NCBI RefSeq assembly: GCF_013487865.1
Contig: NZ_CP047409.1
Span: forward strand, 1,550,001 to 1,614,000
From: Lactobacillus johnsonii
Lineage (GTDB): Bacteria > Bacillota > Bacilli > Lactobacillales > Lactobacillaceae
DNA: 64,000 nucleotides
Direction: 5' to 3'
The position numbers and the translations under genes are program-made. This document shows, piece by piece, positions 1 through 7,574 of this stretch; the first letter of the stretch is position 1, and each line of letters begins with the position of its first letter. Under the pieces are notes generated by a model. The model was not told the origin of the DNA, ran no database searches, and saw nothing but the letters and a program-made list of their open reading frames with translations.

Positions 1-1488
1 GTTAGCAAAAGCACTATAAGCTCGTGCCATCTGCAATGGTGAAACTCCAGTTGAAAGTCCACCTAAAGCTAATGCCAAGTTTTGATCACTCTTATTAACG
101 TGAATGCCAAAGTTTTCCACTGATTGAACACCCTTGCTGACACCAATCTTATCTAAAAGCCATACTGCTGGTACGTTCTTACTTTGAGCTAGTGCTTCAT
201 ACATTGGAATTTTATTTGAGTATTGATTGTCAACATTCTTTGGCTCATAACCGTTTTTCCCAAATTTTTGTAGTTTATTAGAAAGTTCAGAATCATAATG
301 ATAGCCGCTCTGTAAGGCTGGTGAATAAACAGCTAGTGGTTTCATAGTCGAACCAGGCTGACGTTTCATTTGGGTAGCACGGTTATAGCCGCGAAAGACG
401 TGTTGTCCTCTACCACCAACCATTGCTCGAACAGCTCCAGTCTTGGGATCCATTGCAACACTAGCTCCTTGCACTTTAGTACCATCACTGGCATTTGGTG
501 GAAAATTCCAGCTTTCTTCAAAACTATCTTGCAAGGCAGTTTGATAACCAGTATCTAAAGTCGTGTAGATTTTTAGCCCTTTATTCATCACATCTTCTTC
601 TTTTAAGCCATAACGATCTATTGCTTCATCAACAACAGCATCAAAGAAGTAAGGGTAGCGATAGCCATCTTCTTGAGAAAATGTATCATTAAGTGTAAGA
701 GTGGTCTTCTTAGCATTATCAGCTTGCGTCTTAGAAATCTTACCTGTATCAGCCATCAAACCTAAAACAACGTTTCGCCTTGAAATTGCATTATCCATAT
801 GATCAATTGGATTATAGTAGCTTGGACTACGAAGCATACCTGCAATTGTCGCGGCTTCCCCTACTGTTACATCACTGGCATTTTTTCCAAAGTAGCGCCT
901 TGCTGCATCCTGAACACCCCAAACACCATTACCGAAATACGCATTGTTCAAATACATTGTTAAGATGTCTTTTTTAGAATAGACACGATTAATTTCGATC
1001 GCAAAAAAGAGTTCTTCTAGTTTTCTAGAAAAAGTCTGCTTTTGCGTCAGTAATGCATTCTTGGCTAGTTGTTGAGTTAATGTAGATCCACCACCAACAA
1101 TACCGCGATGGATTACACTACTGATGGCTGCTCTTGCCATCCCCTTTACACTAAAACCAGGATTTTTATAAAAAGTCCGGTCTTCTGTAGCGATGACAGC
1201 ATCTTGAATATAAGGCGATATCTGGTTCAATTCTACAAAAGATCCCTTTTGTGAGTATAGAGATCCAGCCTTTTGATTTTTATCATCATAAATCGTGGTT
1301 GTAGTAGAAAGTGCTGCCTTCATATTAGAGATGTTCGAAGTTTTTACCTTAACGGTATAATATGTACAAACGAACAAACAACAGGACAGTAATATTAAAA
1401 TTAACCAACGCCAAATTTGAAAACGATGGTTGAAGTTTTTAATCGCTAAATGAACGCGATGCCAAAACTCATGATTTTGGGAATGCAT
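1..1488 (-). CDS. Class A penicillin-binding protein (transglycosylase/transpeptidase), 5' part only
   Basis: Bifunctional peptidoglycan synthase that polymerises and cross-links glycan strands at the outer membrane face. 496 residues lie in the window and the C-terminus runs off the left edge. After a cytoplasmic tail there is one membrane anchor (about residues 28-44). The GT51 domain follows, with the catalytic Glu in the EDRTF motif (E102) and conserved GGSTLTQQLAKN and YLNNAYFGNG blocks. The transpeptidase domain shows the active-site PGSTMKP (S380, K383) and the SKN motif. The KTG motif should lie beyond the edge. The ATG at 1488 is the first in frame before the anchor. It diverges from the pseudouridine synthase at 1594, so the 105-bp gap must hold both promoters. 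Function is secure; which numbered PBP it is cannot be decided without the 3' end. Confidence 0.93.
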   Translation of the reverse strand, partial: MHSQNHEFWHRVHLAIKNFNHRFQIWRWLILILLSCCLFVCTYYTVKVKTSNISNMKAALSTTTTIYDDKNQKAGSLYSQKGSFVELNQISPYIQDAVIATEDRTFYKNPGFSVKGMARAAISSVIHRGIVGGGSTLTQQLAKNALLTQKQTFSRKLEELFFAIEINRVYSKKDILTMYLNNAYFGNGVWGVQDAARRYFGKNASDVTVGEAATIAGMLRSPSYYNPIDHMDNAISRRNVVLGLMADTGKISKTQADNAKKTTLTLNDTFSQEDGYRYPYFFDAVVDEAIDRYGLKEEDVMNKGLKIYTTLDTGYQTALQDSFEESWNFPPNASDGTKVQGASVAMDPKTGAVRAMVGGRGQHVFRGYNRATQMKRQPGSTMKPLAVYSPALQSGYHYDSELSNKLQKFGKNGYEPKNVDNQYSNKIPMYEALAQSKNVPAVWLLDKIGVSKGVQSVENFGIHVNKSDQNLALALGGLSTGVSPLQMARAYSAFAN

Positions 1489-1593
1489 AAAATTAAAACT
1501 CCCTTTTCGTCAATAAACCTAATATGACGATTTTAGCATATCTTTATTTGAAAAATAGTGTTTTAAAGGTTAAAAATTAGATAAGGTGAAAAA

Positions 1594-2442
1594 ATGACTA
1601 TATACCAATATTCGCTTACATATCCCGACCATTTAACGCCAATGAGTGTTGATAGGCTAATGCGTAAATTGCTTATTCCAAGAAAATGGCGACACTTTTT
1701 ACGTAGTGAAAAGAAAGTATTAATTAATGGAAAATATTTACCACTTAATTTTTTAGTAAAGCCTGCAGATAAGATTGAAATTCAGCTTGATCATGTTGAA
1801 AGTGATCAACAAACTTACCAACCTAGTGGAAAATTACCTCAAATTGTCTATGAGGATAATGATATTTTAGTGATTAATAAACCATCAGGACAAAAGACAC
1901 ATCCTAATTTAAATGAAGAAGATACAGCCTTAAATGACTGCGCAACTTATTTAGGCTATAGTCCTTTTATTGTTCACAGATTAGATATGTTGACTAATGG
2001 TCTTTTATTAGTAGCCAAAAATCCTGCGGTCGTACCAATTTTAAACAGGCAATTAACTGATAAAACATTGCATCGAGAATATTTAGCCTGGATTTCTAAC
2101 TCTCCACAAATAAAAAATATCGGTACTATTGACCTTCCAATTGGTCACAATCCCAATGATCAAAGAAAAAGAATGGTGAGAGAAGATGGACAAAAAGCAG
2201 TAACTCACTATGAAATAATAAAAAGAGATAAAGACCGAGCACTAGTAAAACTTACACTAGAAACTGGGCGAACTCATCAAATCAGAGTTCATTTAGCTGC
2301 TCTCGGTGCCCCAATAATTGGTGATCCCTTATATAATTCGACTTATCAAGATGGGGAACAATTACAGTTAACAGCCTTTCAACTTACCTTTAGAAAACCC
2401 TTTAGTTTTGAAAATAAAACGGTTAAATTAGAGAAAAAATAA
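1594..2442 (+). CDS. RluA/RluD-family RNA pseudouridine synthase
   Basis: Isomerises specific uridines in RNA (23S rRNA or tRNA) to pseudouridine. The protein is 282 residues, normal for the family. An S4-like RNA-binding segment occupies about residues 17-65, then the catalytic core with the signature HRLDMLTNG, where D131 is the expected catalytic Asp (the usual form is HRLDxxTSG). Further family blocks are INKPSGQ near residue 97 and ETGRTHQIRVHLA near the C-terminus. The start has a Shine-Dalgarno AAGGTG six bases upstream. The target uridine cannot be told from sequence; RluD-like is the closest description. A hairpin terminator overlaps the stop region, so it is monocistronic. Confidence 0.9.
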   Translation: MTIYQYSLTYPDHLTPMSVDRLMRKLLIPRKWRHFLRSEKKVLINGKYLPLNFLVKPADKIEIQLDHVESDQQTYQPSGKLPQIVYEDNDILVINKPSGQKTHPNLNEEDTALNDCATYLGYSPFIVHRLDMLTNGLLLVAKNPAVVPILNRQLTDKTLHREYLAWISNSPQIKNIGTIDLPIGHNPNDQRKRMVREDGQKAVTHYEIIKRDKDRALVKLTLETGRTHQIRVHLAALGAPIIGDPLYNSTYQDGEQLQLTAFQLTFRKPFSFENKTVKLEKK

Positions 2443-2474
2443 AAGAGATATGCAAAAACATGCACATCTCTTTT
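2441..2474 (+). terminator. Rho-independent terminator of the pseudouridine synthase gene
   Basis: Arms AAAAGAGAT and ATCTCTTTT with an inner TGC/GCA pairing, immediately after the stop codon and followed by a T-rich stretch. It also lies directly behind the 3' end of the convergent tRNA-Leu, so it may serve both strands. Confidence 0.75.
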
Positions 2475-2479
2475 ATTTG

Positions 2480-2563
2480 TGCCTCAAACAGGAGTCGAAC
2501 CTGCACTCACTTGCGTGAACAGCGACCTGAACGCTGCGCGTCTGCCAATTCCGCCATTGAGGC
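2480..2563 (-). tRNA. tRNA-Leu(CAG)
   Basis: Folds as a type II tRNA: acceptor arm GCCTCAA/TTGAGGC with discriminator A, D-arm with the usual Leu GGCAGAC loop, anticodon stem CAGCG/CGCTG closing loop TTCAGGT with anticodon CAG (reads CUG), a long variable arm, and the T-arm GGTTCGA. CCA is not encoded, unlike the tRNA-Leu(UAA) at 41.5 kb. Confidence 0.95.
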
Positions 2564-2707
2564 AACTTTTTGAACACATCTATCATACCAAAAAGTTAAT
2601 AAAGTTGGAAAGAAAAATCTTAATTACAGAACAAGATAATCTATTTTTTCCATTATCAGTGTGTTCTAGTCAACAAAACTTCCTTCTGAAAATTATGCTT
2701 TTTATTT

Positions 2708-3154
2708 CTATTTAGTTTTCTTTTTGAAAATACTCAATCCAAGTGCAGTAAACAAGCTACTAATACCTGCCAAAACTAAGATAGTACTATTGTTTTTACT
2801 TTCCGCCTGTGGCAAGCTTGCATTATTTCTGGAAGTTGAAGCTACATAGCCATTATTCATCTTATTATTTATTCCAGAGGAAACATTTTTATGGTTACTT
2901 GTCTCCGTAAATTTATTATTCGTGCTTTTTTCTAGATTATTTGCAGGTATATCTAACTTTGAAGCTAATAATGTAGCGGAAATACCATTAGTTTTGGGTT
3001 GATGGTTTTGCTTATTCTCTAGTGCATCTAGTTTTGTGACTGAATTATCATTTTGAACTGGTAATTTTTCAACTGTCGATTCTGAGCTCTTTTTTGAATC
3101 ATTGATGTGGAAGTTAGAATGGCTATCTTTACTTCCTATCTTATTCTTTTTTTC
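2708..3154 (-). pseudogene. C-terminal remnant of a cell-wall-anchored surface protein
   Basis: About 147 codons are open on the minus strand with no credible start. The frame is rich in Asn, Ser and Lys, as in the linker of lactobacillar surface proteins. It ends with a sorting-signal-like tail: LPQAE in place of LPQTG/E, a hydrophobic segment (TILVLAGISSLFTALGLSI) and a Lys-rich end (FKKKTK). The Thr-Gly of the sortase site is lost, so even if translated it should not be sorted normally. Its upstream end abuts a GNAT acetyltransferase fragment in another frame within an A-rich run, so two unrelated fragments have been joined. I infer it is non-functional. Confidence 0.7.
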
Positions 3155-3284
3155 TTAAATCTATATTTTTAGGAGCCCAAACATCAAGTTGCTCACTTGT
3201 ATAATCTTTTTCATTCACAGTATGAACTGTATTATAGAAAAGATTAATTAACTTTTTACAATCCCTACTTTTATATGACCGCAA
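3141..3284 (-). pseudogene. N-terminal remnant of a GNAT-family N-acetyltransferase
   Basis: This 47-codon frame carries the start of a typical small GNAT protein: [19 protein letters not shown] followed by [16 protein letters not shown], a pattern shared by many Firmicutes acetyltransferases (YTxEQLxxWAP). It stops after NIDLRKKE, so the acetyl-CoA-binding core is missing. Only a TTG (3284) or an ATT is available as start. It lies 22 bases downstream of the APH-like gene and was probably once co-transcribed with it. Confidence 0.6.
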
Positions 3285-3305
3285 AATCTTTTTTTCTATA
3301 CACTC

Positions 3306-4091
3306 CTACCCAAAAACCTCAGCTGCAGCAATCACCTTTAATAGCGACTCATCTATCTTATCTCTTCCATATGCATCAAGAAAGCGATCACGATATTTAT
3401 TAGTTTTTAAATTAAACCAAAGAGTCCAAACGCCCCAAAATAAATCAATATGTCGATCGCCGACTCCGCTGCAGTCAACGTCAATAAAGCCTGAGAACTT
3501 CCAATTATCAAGAATAATATTTGGTAAACAGTAATCTCCATGAAGTAAAACTTTGTCCTGCAAAGCATCTTTACCTGCTTCCAAAACCTGATGAGCTTCT
3601 TCTGCTGATCGGTAACCAAAACTATCAGGAAAAGCCAACTTATCATAATTTCCTGTTTGGTAGTTTTTCTCAGCGGTTGCTAAATATTCCCTGGTTCTCT
3701 CCATAACCGGACAATCAGTGTAATCTGTTTCATGCAGTCTTCTTAATTCGCAAGCAATGGTATCGCATAAGCGTTCCGGATTTATGAGATATTCTGAATA
3801 AACACAGTCTTCGCCCTTCACTGCCCTTATTAAAAGCCAATCATAATCATTTGCAGTATAATCTAATACTTCTGCGCTAAGTCCTTTTGAATAAAAGTAC
3901 TGTGTCATCTTGGCCTCTTTTGCTAGCTTTCCAGGTTTAGCTCTTTTTAAATAATAGCCTTCGTCTCTATCTATAAAATATACTCTTGCTTCAGGTGAAG
4001 AGGAACTGTCATAAATTGGTGATCCAGAAATAAAATTTTTAATCTCTTTTGGTAATTCTTCTGGAATTTGAGTAATTAAAGTCTTTTTCAT
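3306..4091 (-). CDS. Aminoglycoside O-phosphotransferase (APH(3')-like) family kinase
   Basis: Small-molecule kinase of the APH/choline kinase fold, 261 residues, close to the roughly 264 of APH(3') enzymes. The Brenner-type motif HGDYCLPN (D186 catalytic, N191) and the metal-binding FIDVDCSGVGDRHID (D204) are intact. The N-terminal lobe has the ATP-binding Lys region YYLKRAKPG. Family members phosphorylate aminoglycosides, but many chromosomal homologues have unknown substrates, so resistance is inference only. It sits among accessory genes and remnants with the serine hydrolase 26 bases upstream in the same direction, suggesting a two-gene transcript. Confidence 0.8.
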   Translation of the reverse strand: MKKTLITQIPEELPKEIKNFISGSPIYDSSSSPEARVYFIDRDEGYYLKRAKPGKLAKEAKMTQYFYSKGLSAEVLDYTANDYDWLLIRAVKGEDCVYSEYLINPERLCDTIACELRRLHETDYTDCPVMERTREYLATAEKNYQTGNYDKLAFPDSFGYRSAEEAHQVLEAGKDALQDKVLLHGDYCLPNIILDNWKFSGFIDVDCSGVGDRHIDLFWGVWTLWFNLKTNKYRDRFLDAYGRDKIDESLLKVIAAAEVFG

Positions 4092-4117
4092 AGATTGATT
4101 CCGTTAATAAATACCAA

Positions 4118-5149
4118 TTACAACTCTCCATAATAATGATGCAAAATATAATCAGATGTTCTCTTTAAAGTTAGATAGTCAATATTATTAGAGAAAAGCA
4201 TTATCATTTGCTTAGTTTTGTAGTCAGCCACAAAGCAGGAATTATATCCTGGGATACTACCTTCTGCGCGAATTATATTCCCCTTAAAATATACTCCACC
4301 AAAGTAGTCTACCTCTTGACCTTTAGTTTGCTGAGAAAATTGGTTAATCATCTTAGAGTCTTTTAAAACTTCGTTATAAACGAATTTCCAATAATCATTT
4401 GGAGATATAAATAAATTTCCTGCTCCAAAGTCAGAAGATGTAGTCACTGTTACTGTATGCCAGCTAACATTTTCGTTTAACGGTTGCGGAATTTCTTTTT
4501 TATTAACTTCAGAAAAATCTTTTATCTGATTAAGATGAAGAGGCTTTGCAAATTGCTTTTGAATGTAATTATTATAAGTTAAATTACTTTCTCGACTAAT
4601 AATTGCTGCCAATAATTCATAGTCTACATCCTGATAATCCCAAGTATGAAGATGGTCATATTGCATATGGTCAAGCATATAAGCAATTTGCTCTTGCTGG
4701 TTTTTAAGCGGCGCAGATGGGCGAGCATTATTAATCAATCCACTTGTATGATTCATTAATTCCCGAATTGTTATATCACTGCTACCTGGAACCTGAGGGA
4801 AATATTTAGCTAAAGGCGTATTCCAATTAAGCTGCTTTTTTTGTTGAAGTTGATAAATTCCAGTTCCTGTCATAATTTTTTGCAAAGAAGCTGTAGGAAA
4901 CAATTGATTAGCCTTCACTATCTTTTCTTTATTAGTAGTTTCATTATTTTCCACTACAACTGGTTTTCCGTCTTTGCCACTGACTAACATTACCCCATTA
5001 ATATGATGAGATTTCATGTAGCTTTTAAGGTCTTTCGGTGTATTTCGGCTTCCAGGATTCATCTTATCGACCGGTATTACAAATAAAAGCAATGAAAAAG
5101 CACAAAGCGCCATGACAATATATAAAATGAATTTTTTTAGATGATGCAT
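4118..5149 (-). CDS. Membrane-anchored serine hydrolase, class C beta-lactamase/PBP4*-like
   Basis: The 343-residue protein has an N-terminal hydrophobic segment (about residues 8-26) that acts as signal anchor, with the catalytic domain outside the cell. The SxxK nucleophile motif is in TASLQKIM. The second motif appears as YQDVDY, where the usual YxN has become YxD. MNHTSGL is the conserved loop of this family, and GSIPGYNS near the end replaces the KTG/HxG motif. Such proteins act as D-alanyl esterases, carboxypeptidases or unspecific hydrolases in the cell wall. True beta-lactamase activity is unlikely to be its main role. It has an ATG start; upstream is a 370-base region holding only remnants. 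Confidence 0.8.
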   Translation of the reverse strand: MHHLKKFILYIVMALCAFSLLLFVIPVDKMNPGSRNTPKDLKSYMKSHHINGVMLVSGKDGKPVVVENNETTNKEKIVKANQLFPTASLQKIMTGTGIYQLQQKKQLNWNTPLAKYFPQVPGSSDITIRELMNHTSGLINNARPSAPLKNQQEQIAYMLDHMQYDHLHTWDYQDVDYELLAAIISRESNLTYNNYIQKQFAKPLHLNQIKDFSEVNKKEIPQPLNENVSWHTVTVTTSSDFGAGNLFISPNDYWKFVYNEVLKDSKMINQFSQQTKGQEVDYFGGVYFKGNIIRAEGSIPGYNSCFVADYKTKQMIMLFSNNIDYLTLKRTSDYILHHYYGEL

Positions 5150-5255
5150 AATATTTTCCTCTTTGTGTTATGCCAGTTTTTAATAGAGCTTTTCCTTTTA
5201 TTATCTTTCTTTAATTGTAATTCTTGGATATCAAGATCCTCAACCCTTTTAAGAC

Positions 5256-5289
5256 AAAAAAATATGCTGCATGTTTTTTACAAAGCATA
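5256..5289 (-). terminator. Hairpin terminator
   Basis: TATGCT/AGCATA arms; on the minus strand the hairpin is followed by a run of seven T. It sits downstream of the truncated uracil-DNA glycosylase gene. A T run on the other side makes it possibly bidirectional. Confidence 0.55.
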
Positions 5290-5314
5290 CAGAATTTTTT
5301 TATTTTAATAATCG

Positions 5315-5362
5315 TTATTTCTTCTCCAGTACTGCTACAGCTTCAACATGCAGTGACTGGTT
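5315..5362 (-). pseudogene. 3'-end remnant of a TrmA/RlmD-family RNA methyltransferase gene
   Basis: Sixteen codons read NQSLHVEAVAVLEKK and stop. This matches the C-terminus of the intact methyltransferase at 10595-11947 (QTPHVEAVAVLERTEK), and the bases TACTGCTACAGCTTCAACATG-like are shared between both loci. The rest of 5150-5517 between the serine hydrolase and the glycosylase holds the terminator above and about 150 bases (5363-5517) with no frame I recognise. Confidence 0.55.
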
Positions 5363-5517
5363 TCTGACAATTGCACATTGGGGCTAAACGGTCATGTGGC
5401 GCGGTTGACTATGTCTGTGTAATGGTAGCTCTTATGTCTACACAACCGTTATGCCCCATGGATTTAAGTATTTTCAACGTTACTCAGAGTTAAGAATTTT
5501 AATCAGTCTGTGGAAAC

Positions 5518-6036
5518 CTATTGGTGCCATATTTTATTTCGTGGTGACGGATGAACGATTGGAAAATAGTCTGGCAGGTATTGCTGATAATCCCTGACAC
5601 TATCAGTCAACCGATCTTTATATCCTAGATGAAGGTAGCTTCTCGTCGCATAAGCGCCCACTAAAATGGTTGACTGAATATCAGGCATTAATTTCAATAG
5701 CTGTGGATGCCAATTTTGAGCAAATCCTTTACGCGGTGGGAGATTACCAGACTTGCCTTTCCCGGGATAATAAAAATCCATTGGTAAAATTGCAATCATT
5801 CCATAATTATAGAAAACGTCTCTCGAAACCCCTAACCAGGTCCGAAGACGATCACCACTAGGATCATCCCAGAATTTCATTTTTTCTTGGGCAATTCGTC
5901 CTGGTGCTTGACCAATGATATTTATTCTGGTAGATGAAGAAGCATAGTAAAGTGGCTTGATCCCTTGCTTTGTAAAAGATTCATTATCAGGATCTGCTTG
6001 AATTTCTTGAAAAATTTTTTGAAATTCACTTTGCAT
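5518..6036 (-). CDS. Uracil-DNA glycosylase superfamily protein, C-terminally truncated
   Basis: DNA repair glycosylase fold that removes uracil from DNA. The 172 residues include the motif-1 block IIGQAPGRIA (the usual form is GEAPG), the central GKSGNLPPRKGFA block and the motif-2-like HPSPRNKIW. In relatives I know, about 20 more residues follow (typically a NPWF-containing helix), but here the frame stops two codons after KIW. The missing tail and the debris just downstream suggest a deletion or recombination joint. Catalytic motifs are present, so activity is possible but stability is doubtful. The ATG start lies directly before the conserved N-terminus. Confidence 0.75.
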   Translation of the reverse strand: MQSEFQKIFQEIQADPDNESFTKQGIKPLYYASSSTRINIIGQAPGRIAQEKMKFWDDPSGDRLRTWLGVSRDVFYNYGMIAILPMDFYYPGKGKSGNLPPRKGFAQNWHPQLLKLMPDIQSTILVGAYATRSYLHLGYKDRLTDSVRDYQQYLPDYFPIVHPSPRNKIWHQ

Positions 6037-6117
6037 ATAATATGATCCGCCTTTCTCTTATTTTCTAAACTGATATAACGTGTATATTATCAACTAAGCA
6101 ATAATTGCCTAATTAAA

Positions 6118-6753
6118 CTAATTTTCGAATAATTCAATTCGACGTAATTGACGTTTCAGTTGACCTTGCTTTTCTAATAAAGCAAATTTACGAGACAGGG
6201 TCTCAGGTGTTGTTCCAAGGTATAAGGCTAAGTCCTTCATTTTTAAGGGTAAGGTAAAATTATTTTTACCAATTTCATCTGCATATGTTTGTAAATACTT
6301 TAATAACCGGTCTTCAACCTTCGGCAAAGCCAACAAGTGAATTTGTTTTTGCATTTCCGAAACTTTAACAATATTTAGTTCCAATAATCGAATACTTAAT
6401 TCTGGCTGTTTATGCATTAACTTCAGTAGATCCTGTCGTTTTAATAAACAAATTTTACTGTGTTCCGTAGCCTCGACGTAATTATTGATATTTTTTTGAC
6501 CAAAAAGCCAATCCTCACCAATATAATCACCTGTATGCAAGATTTGCAAAACATTCTCATAGCCGTCTTCATCTAAGGTGTACTGCTTAGCGTTACCATC
6601 AGCGACAATTACTAAATTATCATTTATCGTTGGATCAATTATCACTTCACCCTCTTGATAGTTTTTATGCTGAACTAATTTTTCGATTTGCATCTTCTCA
6701 TCCTGAGGTAAAGCATTAAATAGTGGTACTAAGTTAACACATAAATCAGCCAT
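6118..6753 (-). CDS. Crp/Fnr-family transcription regulator
   Basis: About 211 residues: an N-terminal cyclic-nucleotide-binding-type beta-barrel (roughly residues 15-120), a long dimer helix (about 120-150) and a C-terminal winged HTH with ALYLGTTPETLSRKFALL as recognition region. Only two Cys are present in the sensory domain (VCVNL near the start and ICLLK), so a classical Fnr iron-sulfur cluster looks unlikely; an FLP-like redox or metal sensor is possible. I chose the ATG at 6753 because the one at 6762 lies two bases from the AAAGGA ribosome site. It is the last gene of the metal operon from 9476, and an Fnr-type palindrome lies in that operon's promoter, so autoregulation is a reasonable inference. 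Confidence 0.83.
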   Translation of the reverse strand: MADLCVNLVPLFNALPQDEKMQIEKLVQHKNYQEGEVIIDPTINDNLVIVADGNAKQYTLDEDGYENVLQILHTGDYIGEDWLFGQKNINNYVEATEHSKICLLKRQDLLKLMHKQPELSIRLLELNIVKVSEMQKQIHLLALPKVEDRLLKYLQTYADEIGKNNFTLPLKMKDLALYLGTTPETLSRKFALLEKQGQLKRQLRRIELFEN

Positions 6754-6772
6754 TAAATTCATCGTCCTTTAA

Positions 6773-7318
6773 TTAAAAGTCATCATCGTCGTCTTCGACA
6801 TACAATCCTTCTTTTAGTTCATGATCTAAGAAGTCTTGAGTTACCCGAATTTGCTCCTTAATCCAAGCCATTAAATTAGTTAAATTAGCAGATAATTCTA
6901 GCCAACTTTCATTGTTAGCTAAAGCAATTGCCTTAGTAATGAAGAGCGTTTGCGTATCAAAATCTTTTACCAAGGCAAACAATTGCTTATCACCTGCTAA
7001 ATATTTACTACTGCCATCTTCTTCTAGCATAGTATATTCCTTAAATTGAGCTGTAATTGTTGGAATACTTTCACCATTATTAACCAATAAGTGATTCAAT
7101 TGGTCAAATTCCTGACGTTCATAAGCAATCCAACCAGCAGCTTTTTCGGCTAAAAAAAGACTAGCAGATCCTTTAGCAAATAAGTTAGCTTGGTTAATCT
7201 TTAAAGAATGGATTAACAAGTTAGAAATAATGTGACCAGTCATAGCAGCTGCGGTTGGCTGATGGTGATCAAGGTCGCTTTGCTTCAATTCCGCCTGGTA
7301 TTTTTCTTCTGCATTCAT
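6773..7318 (-). CDS. Ferritin/Dps-like four-helix protein
   Basis: The 181-residue protein is predicted to be mostly helical. The part near residues 23-95 (NLLIHSLKINQANLFAKG, then EFDQLNHLLVNNGESIPT) follows the layout of Dps/ferritin-like proteins, including the turn after the second helix. The ferroxidase ligands are not clearly conserved, so it may be a degenerate member or a metal chaperone. The C-terminus is strikingly acidic (EDDDDDF). Its start codon overlaps the stop of the CopZ-like gene by one base, so the two are translationally coupled. Context points to storage or buffering of the metal handled by the ATPase. The family call is moderate. Confidence 0.6.
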   Translation of the reverse strand: MNAEEKYQAELKQSDLDHHQPTAAAMTGHIISNLLIHSLKINQANLFAKGSASLFLAEKAAGWIAYERQEFDQLNHLLVNNGESIPTITAQFKEYTMLEEDGSSKYLAGDKQLFALVKDFDTQTLFITKAIALANNESWLELSANLTNLMAWIKEQIRVTQDFLDHELKEGLYVEDDDDDF

Positions 7319-7533
7319 CAGTTAAGCTCCTTTTCCTTAATTCCTTGTACTTCATAACCCATTTTTTCAATCGCTGTCTTGACGTCAACAGTTTTAGTCT
7401 TATCAGGATCCAGCGTAAATTTTAGCTTTCCTGCATTGAATAAAACTTTTATTTGGTCGGTTCCATCCAAACTACCAACCGCCCTTTCAATTTTGCTTAA
7501 GCATGAAGGACAGGTCATGCCAGATATTTTCAT
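7318..7533 (-). CDS. CopZ-like heavy-metal chaperone (HMA domain)
   Basis: A 71-residue single HMA domain (ferredoxin-like fold) with the metal-binding loop MTCPSC (C8, C11) at the N-terminus, as in CopZ and in the N-terminal domains of P1B ATPases. Here the ATPase next door lacks such a domain, so this protein probably plays that role in trans. It begins 41 bases after the ATPase stop and overlaps the next gene by one base. The transported metal (Cu, Zn, Cd or other) cannot be fixed from the motif. Confidence 0.85.
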   Translation of the reverse strand: MKISGMTCPSCLSKIERAVGSLDGTDQIKVLFNAGKLKFTLDPDKTKTVDVKTAIEKMGYEVQGIKEKELN

Positions 7534-7574
7534 CAGTACTTTTTTTATGATTAAATTACCTCTTCCTTATTAAT

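Noticed and set aside
4118-5149. True beta-lactamase
   Set aside because: The second motif is YxD and the KTG-equivalent is altered; wall-related esterase or carboxypeptidase is the safer call.
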